From Styela clava (lineage: Eukaryota; Chordata; Ascidiacea; Stolidobranchia; Styelidae), in assembly GCF_964204865.1 (NCBI RefSeq), contig NC_135252.1:9197383-9261382 (forward strand): a DNA stretch of 64,000 bases. The letters run 5' to 3'. How positions within the stretch are numbered: the first letter of the stretch is position 1; the number at the start of each line of letters is the position of its first letter. Of this stretch, positions 40,213 to 53,200 are shown piece after piece. The translations under genes were made by a program, and so were the position numbers. The notes below the pieces were generated by a model. That model had not been told where the DNA came from. It searched no databases and worked only from the letters and a program-made list of their open reading frames with translations.

Positions 40213-43200
40213 TTATGCGTAAAATCCGAAAAGGAACACCATAGTGGACAACATGATAGCACCAGCTATATTGACAATAACAGCAGGCCATTTTTCTTCA
40301 TTGATATCCATCAATAGATCTGGAGGTGGCTGCTGAGATGTTGTCGTCTCTTCTTCAAAGCCACAGAAGAGGTCAAATCCTTTCCTAAAACAGGATTTTT
40401 CTTTTCCTGTAGATATATTAAAATTTAATATTCAAATTATACAATAGAAAAAAGTAGGAGTAATTTAAAAATAAGATGCAGCACAGAAATTTGGTGACCT
40501 TTTTGATAATAGTATCGAGTTGGGTTTTCAATTTATTCAATATTATATCATAGTAGGCTTCAATGTTTAAATGTTTTATTTTCACTTCTAATAGGCACAA
40601 AATGATGCCTTAAAACATTTATAAACGAAATGCATATTTTTTTCTGAATATAATATTTTCTTCTGCTAACATACTTGGTTGTGGATTGCTTTTATTTGTA
40701 TAAACAGTATTTGGGTTTGCATACTCGTTTGTTTCGTATTCATCATAAACCATTGCATTATTTGTATATCCAGCTCCTTGTTCCTAAGGATAAATAAATT
40801 CTGCATTATAAATCAATACAAAAATGATAATATTCGGTAAAACACTGTGAATTTTATTGTTACTACGGGGAACGTAAGGGACACACATTTTTGCGAACTT
40901 ACACTGGCTCTCTCTTGAATATATTGTTGCATACAATACAAATTGTATTTTATCGTATTTAATACAGCGTAATATAATTCTTCATTGCTTTTTTGAATAA
41001 TGTTCAATATTTTCTGTTGTAACATTAAATGTTGATAGTATATTGGTTGTTAATTATAGTCAGTAGCAGAAACCAACCAGGAGTCGCAAACGTTTAGAGG
41101 GCTGGAGTAATGTATAACGTGAGGTGACCGTACATTTGAACCCATGTACATTTGAACCCATGCGTATATCCACGGGTTCAATCTATATGCGAATGCTAAA
41201 ACCCATGGGTTAGGGTTAGTATGGGTTTAACTATCCGTGAAACAAAAAAAATTCCATAGGTGCAATAGCATACAGGTGCAATTGTCATGGGTTCAAATGT
41301 ACGTGGGTTCAAATGTAATGGAACCATAACGTGACACCACATCCCTTGATTATCATCACAAAGTAGGCAGATTTGGTTTGTCAATATAAAGTATATATAC
41401 TGGTAATTGTAAATATAAATTTGCTGCCCTACTGCCAACAAAAAATGTCAATAAGAACACCTTATCATGTTGTTGATCGGATCCATGGAGTTCAAATGTT
41501 GTATCGATGGGAATTCTCTTTCTTTTACTCATTCTCGACCACCATGTTAATCTATACAGCTATGAAAATAATGTGTAATAGGAAAATAACGGAAAGACGA
41601 TTTCTAATGGTATAAGTATGCTCATACTAAAATAAATAACAAAAATCTGATATCACAAATATCGAATATATTTAAATATACTATGTACCAAGTTACTTTT
41701 AAAGTTAATTGATATAAATTTTGTCTATTGAAACTCGATGTTCAAATACCTCGATCATTTTATGGGGATGCGTGCTGATGACAAATGCGGTGTATCGATG
41801 CAGACCATTGAATATACGCAACTGAAGATTATAGTGTTGTTAAAACCCCGAAATAGAATGCTTTTATGTTATTTGCCGACGGTGGTCGTGGCTTTATTGG
41901 TTTGAACGCTAAATTTGGTATTTCAAAGTCTTCAAACAAGCATTTTATGTTTTTTTTTATTATTATTTAAATAATTTCCTGACTCAATTTGAACTATCGG
42001 CAAACTTATGCTAATTCAGTATTGCCGCTTTGCCTTAAAAAATTTAGTTACATCAAAATTACTTACGTGTTTATTTGGTATTGGTGGAGTGCATAGGCTC
42101 ACAACAATTGCAATAAATAAAGTGCATGCTGCAAGAATCAAAGCGAAATAGAGGTAGTGAACCTGAAAAAGTTCATCCTAGTTAAAGTCAGTAACCTAAC
42201 AACTTACACTAAGAATGCAACTTTTGATTAATCTAATATTGGGAAGATTTGCCTTCACATTTTTGTCGTGCCACCAGTTTTTATAAATCAAATCATTAGG
42301 TGATTTTGTCATTCTACAATATATTGCAATTTGCCAGATGCCGACTTGCATAATGGTATAATGGTGTTTTCAGTTCTTGTATGCAAGTGTTTTGAACCGA
42401 ATTCGTATCTCTTAAATGCGTCTACATAAAAAGTTTTATCACGACATAGCAGAAATTTCAGAACAACAAAACAGATGATTTATCGAACCTTTCCAACAAT
42501 AGCCGGCCTAGTATCTTCCTTGCCACAAGCTGGAGGTGAGTAGACAAAATCTAATATCATTCGAGTTACACCGATAATCATTCCGATCACCAGCGACCAG
42601 AAAGCGCCCTGAAGGGAAAAAAAAGACTTGAATTATTTTTCTTCTTCTTTTTATCATTCAACAGAAAAAACAATGAATGAACGTTTGTAGAAAGCAACGG
42701 TTATAGAACTAAATTAATTCTATTCTTCAGCATTATAAAATAGGATGAATAATCAGAATTAAAATAAAGAATGGAAAGATAGATTTATAAACTTGACTTC
42801 AAACAAAATTCACTTACCGGTTCATTTAACCGCGACCAAAATATTGCAGTAATGAATATAACAGCAATAGGTGGTCCGAGATAGCTGGTGATTGACTGAA
42901 TATAGTCGAATAGTTGCCCGCTTGCTGCTGCTTGAACGATGGGTACCCATGCAATACTCACACCAACCATCACTAGAATGAATATTCTGAATAGAAATTG
43001 TCAAAAGTTTAATTTAACATTAGCAAGTTGAAACATTACCGTCAGCTAGCATTCGACGTTTGAGGTATATAGTTTACCTGCATCAAACAAAATAGAATTA
43101 GCGAGAGATTTTATAGGACTAATTTTGTTATTTTAGTAAGATTTTACTGTTGTTTTTCAAATGAATTATATGAGAACAGTTAATTTAGTCTTCCTTAGAA

Positions 43201-46200
43201 TTATAAACCGTCATACCTTGTTTTTAATTACCCCAGTAAGAATAGGTGGTCCATGGAAATAATAAGATTATTATAATAAGATCCCAATAAGAGAGTAGAC
43301 GCGGAAAATGGATTCCAATTTTGAGAAGCATTTCCCGATGCATGCACAAAAACGCCATTTTGATGCAGGCTGCTTTCGGACATATCGTTAAACACCCCTT
43401 TACCGTTAATTTCAGTAGTAGACGATCATACCTTCCCACAATCATTAGTTCTCGCTGTGAGGCATGTTTACGAATCCTCGTCCACACATCACAAGTGAAA
43501 AGAGTCGAAGCACTATTGAAGACTGATGTTAACGAAGACATCAAAGCTGCCATCATTACAGCAAGCAGTAGCCCTGAACAGTAAGAGTTTATTCCGCAAA
43601 TAGTTGGACGAATTCTTTCATTTTATTTCAAAAGGTGAGAGACCGTTTCACATATGACAGACAATTTGAGCTGCAGCAACTTCTGTTAGAACCTGGTGAG
43701 TGTAACCAGTCATAGAGTGTAACCAGTAATCCTAACCGGTTCGCTGATCTCATAACATTCCGTGAGACGGTTCTATAGAACCGATGCGAACCGACTAAAT
43801 TCCACCACGGGTTATATGTATATCTAGTATTCAAAATATTTCATTGAACAATTATCACACTTTTTTTAGTTTAAAAAAAAAATAGATGTGAGCGACACAA
43901 ACCTCGTGCTCCTGTAGGCATAATCTCCAAAACGAGTTTAGGATAAGCAACATTGGTACATCCGACTGTTGTTCCACAATATTTCATACATTCCTCCGGA
44001 AGAACACAACCCACTGCGTCTGAAAAGTAGGATGAAGTCAATAACTGTGTTCTGAGTAAACTGAGTGAGTAAAAAGTAATCATAAGTTTTATTCTTACCA
44101 GTAAAAATAATTCGACTGATCATTCCAACCATAACCATCATATACATTGGCATTGCTTTGAGCAAGCCCGCCATAACACAACCTCCTTTAGCATGGGATA
44201 AATTTTCTGCCGCTAATGTACGCTGGACGATGACCTGAATAATAAGTAGAGAATTTTTGTTTTTTTTATTAATTTATATATGGAATCGCGACAGTTAGTC
44301 TCAGAAAAATACCGACAACTTCAAAATCCGGAAAAAAAAGGCCAGAATAATGACAAAATTTAAATAAAGATTTTTTTCGTTCTAATTACCAAAAGTATGC
44401 AGATTGAATAAGTAGCATTACCTGATCTGTGCACCAATACCAGGTAGCCAGTATGGTCAGACCAAATGTTAGTCCAGGCCATGGAAGGTCTCCTGTAACT
44501 GGGTCTCTGAACACATGAAATGAATCTGCTCTCGGCTCGCCACATGTTGTGTTTTCCGGCCTCAGTGCAGGTATCGCCTGCATGTATTTTGGTTCAAGCT
44601 GATCATAACCGCCAATTCTATCGAAAGCTGAAAATTCGTATTTGACGCATTTAAAGCCTACATAAAACTCTAGATATGAAATTGTAACATATGTATTCAG
44701 TAATATTGCCCTGCTTCCCATAGAAAAATTATTCCGAACACGTAACACTTGGCTTTAAATTTAAAAAAATCTGTCAGTAGTATAGTGCCAGGACTTACAT
44801 AACACCATCATTACAATCGCTCCTCCCGTCATAACAAAAGTCTGAGCAGTGTCCGTATATATGACAGCAGCCAAGCCACCAGTGACTGTATATAAAGCAG
44901 TAATTGACAAAAGTAGCACCATAGCAAGATACAAATTCCAGCCCAGAGCTTCTTGGATGAAAATTGCTCCGGCGAATAAGTCAGCCTGTAGAAACATACT
45001 AGCAAATAATTGATAAAACAAGCCGGTAGGCGACCAGGATCTCCGCTGATAGTTGAGGCGCTCAACCAAGCAACCGGTTGCCAATGCCATGCATAGAAAC
45101 TTGAGGATCTTCGACAGCGGCGCGATTAAGTAAGTGAGCGGGTTGCCAAAAAGGCCAGTTCATTCAGGAGCTGTGCGTTTTGTAGACATACTCGCGTGAC
45201 TGATATACTGTGGCTAAAAATGAAAAATAAAAACGAATGTTCACTGAAAATCTCTAAGGCGTCTCTTGTTTATGGAGTATTAAGACCAAAGATGACTCGC
45301 TGGAAGAAGTATTTTCCCATGCGAGAGGTAGCGTTCTAGGAGTTTCAATATTCGATTTAGTTAACAAGAAAATGGCGAAATAATATAAGAAAATGGGGAA
45401 ATGTTACGGACCGGCGCGTTTTTTCGTTGCTACCATGGAAACGAAACATCGATCCTAAATTTATTTAAAACGCATAATATCAGGGTGACAGGATAACCCA
45501 CGCGAAGAATTTCATCCAGATCTGTTCAGCCATCTGGGCTCTACAGTAGGACAGACAGCTAGACATACTGAACGACCGATAATAAGGGTGTCCTATAGCG
45601 GAGATACAATAATGTTGACGTGCCGATTGTATATTTAAAGGTTTACGATGTGTGAAAACAAATCCTAAAAATCAAAAACTTGGAATCGGGGAAAATGTGG
45701 GCCTACAATCGATTCCAACTCCGGCTCCTGATGGCAGGTGATGCGCCTCCCGGAGAAATCAAATTTAGATAATAAAAAAATTTTTGGTGCGTGCATGCCT
45801 CTTTTTTTGGAAACTATTAAAAACGCCTAATGAACGTGTATTTTTTTAATTTTTGAATAAGTCTTCCTGGAATAATTAAAAATTTTCACTCCCGACCATA
45901 CTAATTTTTTGGACCAAGTCTATAAGACTATTACAGTTCAATAGCATACGTTGCTTTATACCCCTTGTTTTGGTAAAACTTGGTTCCACAGCAGAGCTAA
46001 CTTCTTCAGCTTACTTTTCAAGGAAAATGAAAGAGCTTTGCATTAAAAAGTATTTTTGAATAGTTGAATTTATGCGACAACGCGTATTACTATTTTTTTT
46101 TTGTTCACGGTATGATTTTTTCATTAAATCTCTGTGGAATATTCCACGAAAAAGAGAATTCAATTTGATTCAATTCATCCAATTTGATGATCGCGCTTTA

Positions 46201-47349
46201 AAACTTATTCATAAGAAATGAACGTACCGATATCTTTGTGAATATGTAAAGCAGGAGCGACAAAACTGATAAATACAGCTGTATTCTTTGCCCTCCGAAT
46301 CTTGCTTTTAAATATTCAGGCATCGTGACAACACCAGCAGCAATGTAAACAGGTGCAAATATCCATCCGAGAAAGAAAAGCGTGAGCATCGCCTGAGAGC
46401 AAGAAGTAAATATTATTCATCTAATTGGAAGATAATCGGAAATGGTTTTTACGTTCTGTCGATCTTCCGGTATCTTTTTCCGGTAATTGAAATTGTGAGA
46501 AGTTTGCTTATTTTTAAATATATATATATTGCTTTTCTGATTTCTTTTATTGCATTGCTGCAATTTTTTGGGTGTATTTGCTATTTCGATTGTTATGTCA
46601 GAGACAGAGTAATCAAAGTGCATTCTCCTAACTATTTACAATCTCAATGTAAACAAAGAAAAGAAAAAATCTTTGTAAGTCTAATGACACTGATTCAGAA
46701 CATATGAACATTTTTTTGCGCAACAATATTGGTTAGTTTTAGATTTTCATACTTATTAAACACTTGAGTTAAATAACTTTCACTTTTATAGTGGCATAGA
46801 TCGTACTAGGAAAAGATATATCAAAGACAATGCCTACATTCCATTCGAATGCACCGACAGCGATTCCTGCTGCTGCTCCTGTTCCTGCTAATCCAACGAA
46901 ATGTCCACTTCCGATGTTACTGCTGAACAATGATGCCCCAACGGGAAACCACGTGATATCCCGACCAGCGAGAAAGAATCCGTCGACATTTCCGCGATTC
47001 GTTCTGCACATTGCCTAAAAATGATCGTTTGGTGAAGGATATAAAATGAATGGAGTGAAATATCTTATCGGTATTCGATTCGACATGCAAAAAATCAGGT
47101 CAGTTTCAGCTGAGAAAAATAGCGCACAGAAAGGTGGATGCGGGTTTTAATGAAGATGCCCTGACAACTAGAAATTGACAATCAAACAACAATAACCCAA
47201 TAAAATTGAATGCTCACCCATATTCCAACGGCTAAAATGAATGCAAAATAAACACCGATGACAACAAAATCCCACGTTTCTAGGTTCACGTCCGGTAACA
47301 GGGCTGCCGTTGTTTCAGCTTCGTTACTCGCCGTTGTCATTGACGCCAT
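40213..47349 (-). CDS. SLC5A sodium/glucose-cotransporter-like paralogue C, 14 coding exons
   Basis: Exons: 47349-47218, 47014-46838, 46392-46228, 44985-44799, 44627-44422, 44234-44099, 44019-43903, 43573-43432, 42986-42818, 42608-42489, 42162-42067, 41559-41461, 40783-40675, 40406-40213. Phases fit and give 682 aa. It is the copy most like vertebrate SGLTs: [19 protein letters not shown] keeps the sugar-binding His (residue 82), with N77, E101, Y284, W285, K315, D448 and Q451. Thr287 of SGLT1 is replaced by Ala281. The exon 12 start LYRLTWW matches the LYRLCW segment of SGLT1. The protein ends in a last helix and FGFYA. The start is at MASMTTASN, matching A and B; a second Met is three codons further in. 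It is the outgroup to A and B in this array. Introns hold a GGATCTCCGC repeat and a 203-bp MITE. Confidence 0.95.
41123..41325. mobile_element. 203-bp inverted-repeat MITE with 9-bp target duplication
   Basis: Both arms carry ACATTTGAACCCATG twice in opposite orientation (41131-41162 and 41286-41315), giving roughly 40-bp terminal inverted repeats. Flanks ATAACGTGA at 41114-41122 and 41326-41334 are exact 9-bp duplications. That target length is typical of MULE-type elements. It lies between exons 12 and 13 of copy C. Confidence 0.85.
45037..45607. repeat. GGATCTCCGC repeat unit in a copy C intron, reverse orientation
   Basis: Starts GGATCTCCGC and ends CTATAGCGGAGATA. Internal blocks are reverse complements of the 28815-30966 units, for example TCGGCGCG-like and GGTAGCGTTCTAGGA. 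It begins about 50 bp upstream of exon 4 (44985) in the exon 3-4 intron. Confidence 0.75.
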
Positions 47350-50299
47350 GTCGTCCGTAGAGTATTTCAATAGGCTATAGTATAATTAGATAATATGAAC
47401 AGTACAGAAAACTTAGTGGAACAAGAAATAAGTTTGATTGAATTTTTGTGTAATGGATTTTGATATACACTATACAATTGTTCTCCTTGTTAAACTTTGC
47501 TGGTAGGGTATGAATCGTCTTGTTTGGAATCCGAATAACGTTTTCTCGACTTCTTTCAATTTCAATGTGCGACTACCGCGCCCACAAATATGCTCATCTA
47601 AAATCCGGATCCAGTCGGATCTGTAGTTGTGTTATACAAACCGGCAAGAAAATAGTTTGAGTCAAATTTATCCCAATTCAATTGCCGATTTTATTGCTTT
47701 AACGATATACTTTTCCGATAACCGGACCAGGCCTATTTGTAGTATTCAAACAGGCTTCTGTTTATTAGGTTTGCTGACTTTTGATAGAATTTTGAAATTT
47801 TAAACACTGTGATTGTTTGATTATCGTTTTACGTCTGAATTGTTCTATTATACATAAAATTGCACCTAAACTTTGACAAAAGAATTTTTTTATTGAATAT
47901 TGGTCTGTGCAAACACTGCCATGAATGTAGTTTTAGACGAAGGTGTCGACGTTTTGTATTACATGAGTAAATCTATCAGAGCATAGCATTTAATCGTGTT
48001 CTTTCATTCAAATATCCAAAGATATCACTGTTTGCTGAGTGGCCTGTGCCCTCACGTCTCAACAATATACTGTATAGAAAAAAAAAGAAAAATAAGGCTA
48101 TTTCTATGGCAATGGACTTTCCTCCCTCCCTGCAACATATTGACATATATTTCAACTCAAATATAGGAAACTGTCAGTGAGTTTATAAGTTATCCAACCG
48201 GATACCTAGCACTTCGATTAGATGGGTGCATTGAAGTGGACATTTATTACGCGGTCTCACAAATACAAACACTTGACGTCATAGTATAAAATGTGGCTGG
48301 CGTCATAAACCCTTTCGAAGGTAATATTAAATGTCCATGATCTGCTAGATATTCATCGAATATTACTAGATGACGTAACAAGTTTATTTCACAGCAGGCC
48401 ATTTCCATGCAGTCGTAGTAGTACTGTCCACTTTTTATTCTGAAATACAGTACACCTAAAAATCATTACGTATTTCAAAACATTTTTTTACCACAAATTC
48501 CAACCACTGAAAAAAAACGAAACTGTGTCGTTGTTGACACGCTGATGTAATATCTGCAGTAGTACCACCTCCTACTTACTCCAAGCTAGAATACTGACAG
48601 CAGCCCATGAATTCAGTCAATATTTAGTGGAGTTGTTAATTCCACCCATCCATTGTTCGTAGTCCTTGATCAATGGTTGTAACTTTTTTGTGAATTTCAC
48701 TAAAAGGTAGACCGCAGTTTTATCGTTTATTGGATGTTATACAATGAACAAAATGTATTCTCCCACATGTAACAACTAGGGAAGGGCAATTCAAAATACG
48801 AGGGATTCATACCCCAAAGTACTGTATCCGATAACGGAATTCGGTTTCTGTTTTTACGGCACCATGCGTCGAATCGTCCTTGTTAGACTATGCTTGCTCG
48901 CAAAGGACACGTTAAAACGGAAGACATCAAACACGATTAATATCAGCCAGCGAGTTCCATCCAATTAGCATATACTAATAATTATTGGAGCCGCGAGCAA
49001 CGTAATGGCCGTGCATCTAATTAATTTTAAGCGAGTGTGCTTTAGTACAATGTGCACTCTGACAATATTAGTTATCAATGCCGTTTGATATATATTTTTG
49101 TACCCTACCGCTTACTATTGAAGCGTACAATGGGCTCTAATTCGGCATATCAGTATTTAGGGATTACATAATTTATTTGAAATCTAGGTGAAAAAATAGA
49201 ATATTGTAAAAAATATTAAATATCACCCTGGGTAACTATTGTTTGATATCAAATAAAATCCAATACACGCATTTCAATTAACTACAAAATCACTAAAACA
49301 TTTACAATTTTGCTTCTTGAAAATTTTAATCTAGTAATAAATAGGGTGGTAGAATTCCTATTGATGTATAACCATAAAAACTGAATGGGATTCGGAATGC
49401 TGGATCCGATTTAAGCATTCCAGAATAGTAAATTATTCTGAATTGCCCATCTCTACTAATATATATTAAGCGTCAGAATTGTAGTTTGCATCTCTTTGCC
49501 CTTTTTCTCCAGCCAAAAATCACCAGACACAAGCCAGAAACTTATTTAAAATCCCACTGGACAAAACAACTACTTGAGAAAAATCTAAAAAGTATAATTT
49601 AGAAATGATAATAAACAAGATTTTGCAAAAAGTTTTACTCATTTGACTAAGCAACATAACTACGATCGTCATAATTAGCACTGCTAATTACCAAATCTGA
49701 TTTCAAGATACGAAAACCAAGAAAAAAAATAATGTGAAAAACAAATGTTGCTGGATTTCTCACATCAGTGTAGTTTACCAAACCCGGTGGCTGGTCTACC
49801 ATCACGATCAATCATTGTCAAAGAATCTGGAAAGATTACCGAATCCTTTTTTACTTCTGATATTAACTCAATATTAATTTAACTGAATCAATGTATTTTA
49901 GAGAGACAATGGCAATAAGATCAAATTTTTTGACTAAAGCAATAAGGTGCAAAAAATTGGATATATAGAACTAGATTAGTGTCCAAATTGAAGATGCAAC
50001 ACTCGTCTGCCGTGAGAGTCAACATGAACATAATAAAGCAATACGTTACAAAACGTGGTGATGACGGTTAAAGCAAGAATACGTCCAGCGCAAGTCTTTT
50101 GTCATACCAAGAAGCAACAAAAACACAATGCATACATAAATGAGTGGAAAAAAAAATGAGGTGGAAAAATAAGAATTTAACAAAATATTACATTTACACA
50201 AAGGAAGCTACTTATCAAATCCAAAATATTGATAGATAAAGAAAATTGAGCACAGGCATCTTTAGAAATGTTATAAAGTTTCTCCACGCTTCCACTGTG
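47350..50299. other. Intergenic: copy C promoter side and NAB 3' flank
   Basis: 2.9 kb without a supported gene. The right part should hold the NAB 3' UTR and the left part the copy C promoter. I saw no canonical poly(A) hexamer close to the NAB stop, no recognisable core promoter and no repeat with clear termini. Confidence 0.45.
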
Positions 50300-53200
50300 C
50301 TATTCACTCAAATTTGCAACAGTTATTGTAGAACTGGTCGATTTTTTACTAACACTGCTGCCATTTGAAGCTTCTGCAGTATGTTTTCGCTTGTTTGTTC
50401 GTGATGATACATTGCTTTTAGTTGATAATCCTTCAAATTCGTTTTCTAAAATTATTATTAAAATGAAAAGCTAGGTTTGGAAATAGCATCTTTGGAAAAT
50501 ATCAATAGTTGTTGAATGGAGTAGGGTCAAAGCATCATTCCAAGCTTTAAGGTTTTCGAAAAGCTTGGAATTGCCGATAGAAAATTCTGTGACTCAAATC
50601 ACAAAACAATATTTCTAATCCCTTTCATTTCAGTAACAATTGCATCAATATATTGTTCCGATCAGGTAAAATTTTTGGTACTCCCGTAGTGTGTGTACCA
50701 GGGGCGGGTTAGGACATAATTTCATTCTGATTTTTCTTATTTTAGTTCTATTACGAGTTCGGGGACTGTCCGTGTTAGCCCATACGTTTCATTCCCTTTA
50801 CACATCTTGATGTAACGTAGGTGAACAAAATTAGATACCTCCATATTGGTACACACACTTCTGGAGCACCAAATTTTGTACTTACCACTTTCAGTCTCAG
50901 TTTTTATTCGAATTAATTCTGGTGGTCGCCGTTCTGATTCACTAGTTGATCTGAATGGAAAAATTAAAATTGAGCCATTTCGTTCTTATTTATCCCATTT
51001 GATGCTTTTTCCATTACTGACCCTTTAAAATCGATTGAAACAATTCGTGGAGGTGATAGACCAGATGACTGGCTAGGTGTCGGCTTTTCAATTCCTGTGA
51101 CGTCGTAGTTTTTGTCACCATTCACACTGTTTTGAGAAGATGAATCGCTTGATGAATTTGGTCGTGACCATTGTGTAGAAGAGTTTGGTAAAGATTGGAG
51201 ATTACCAAAAGATATATTGTGAGCTTTAGCAAGATCTGAATATAAAGAAATTCAAGCGATTACGTCATTTCATTGAAGCCTATAGTAATAACATACGAGT
51301 GACAACTTGTGCTTAATCATGTTGCTATGTGATCATTATCAAGCACAAAAGAGTGAACCAAATTATGACAATTTTTTCCCAGCACTGTTGCTCAATACAA
51401 TCCCCATTTCCTTTCATTGACTTCAGCCGATAGTTTTACTTCAACCGCACTCCACTTGACGAAAATTATACCAGATTTTACTATATGCTCACTCGTGAGT
51501 GAGTTTACTGCCATCAAGTAGTTACTCATGACCTTGACTCAATTTTTTTTCGTTTATATAATAATAATATGCACAATGTAACAATAGGGGTCATTATGAC
51601 ATTATTTTCATTGATATTTTAAACAGAAATTTATATCCATAAAAACTATAGTCATAGTTTCAGCAGACGCAAGTGGGCCGGATAAGACACTTCGATGGGT
51701 CGTAATTTGGCCACCACTGGCTTAGATAAACATGAGACTAAACAAAACATATAAACTATTAACCTGCCAATTCTGATGAAAACGTAGTTGATTCCATTTG
51801 TACCGAAGATGAAGATCGCTGTAATTTAAATAGAAAATTACACAAATATAATTGCCATCAGGCATAAGATAATCCAGTAAATGTATACCACAGGAAACCA
51901 ACGATTGTTTGGTATTTTGATTTGAATAGAATCATATATATTATTCTGGCATTAAATATATACAGTGACAGCAAACCCTTTTCCAAGGTAATCAAACCAG
52001 ACATTCAAAAATAAAAACTATAAGAATAAGGCTAACAGTAAATATACTCAATTTCTCACAAAATCAAGATCCCAAGATAACTCATTTATGATGCTGCTTT
52101 GCTGCCATTATAGGGTTACCCCAATAAATAAACCTAAAGCTGTACCATTATCACACAACCTTAACTATGTTTCAGTGTGATTTAGGCATGATTGAACTTT
52201 TTTTGCAAAAATATTTAAAAAATAAAAAACATGGAGGTTATGTAATAATATACTTCTCTGTTTTCATTTTGCAATTTCTCCGATAGTTCGTTTTTTTCTT
52301 GTAATAAAAGTATTTCTTCTTTTGCAAGTTTTGCTAGTATATTCTGAAAATAATATTGTACTTTCATTTTTTAACTAGTTAAATAAATTTGTTTGATAGG
52401 GAGGTACCAAATATGGGTTAAGATTTGCATTATTCCTCGACCTTACAAAACATCAAAAACCATATTTAGAAGAAGAAAATTAAAGGGGATAAAGAGACAA
52501 TTCGCTGGAAAAATTGATAAAATAAATCTAGCAAACATAACAAATCTGAATAGACAATGTACATATGTACAACGAAGCACACTAAACAGCACAAAATTCA
52601 AATTATATAAAGCACCACAGATGGTCATTTGTATACCTTTACTGCTTAATAGAATACCGCTATTTCCTTTATTTGCATGGCCTGTAATTTCAATACCATC
52701 CTGAACTAATAAATGAGAACAACCTTGCAAACCGCACATAAAAATTAACTTCATCTAATAACCTAAAAAATACCAGCAAGAGCAAAACTGTGGGAGATTC
52801 CAACTATCTGCATTCAAAAACGATATTTGAGACAGGAAACAGATGACAAACATACATATGCTCAATTTACAACTAATAAGGAAGTCTTAAATTCTTACAC
52901 AACTATGGTGAGGCATGCTGAAAAAATATGGTTGCTTGTCAAATGCTTGGTCTATACACGACATGTTTCGTAAACTATATTGATTACCCTGCGTGCTGTA
53001 TGGTAATAGATATACAGTATCAGTGTTTTTACTGAAAAGTAGAATGGCTCGTATTATATTTGAGCATTGGTCCCATGCTAGAGTGTATACTGTATAGCAC
53101 TGCATATTGATACCTGTTTATTAAATAACGCCCAAACCTGTCTACCACTCATGTTTTGTTTCAGGTCTTTCCAAATGAGCAAATTGATCTCTTTGGCTGC

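Noticed and set aside
43660-43810. Possible hAT-like element in copy C (CCGGTTCGC and CCACCACGGG motifs)
   Set aside because: Resembles the 18062 element loosely, but I could not define matching ends or a target duplication.
52393-52754. Paired 103-codon frames on both strands
   Set aside because: Both are inside the NAB intron between exons 9 and 10, with no motif and no splice logic; likely chance.
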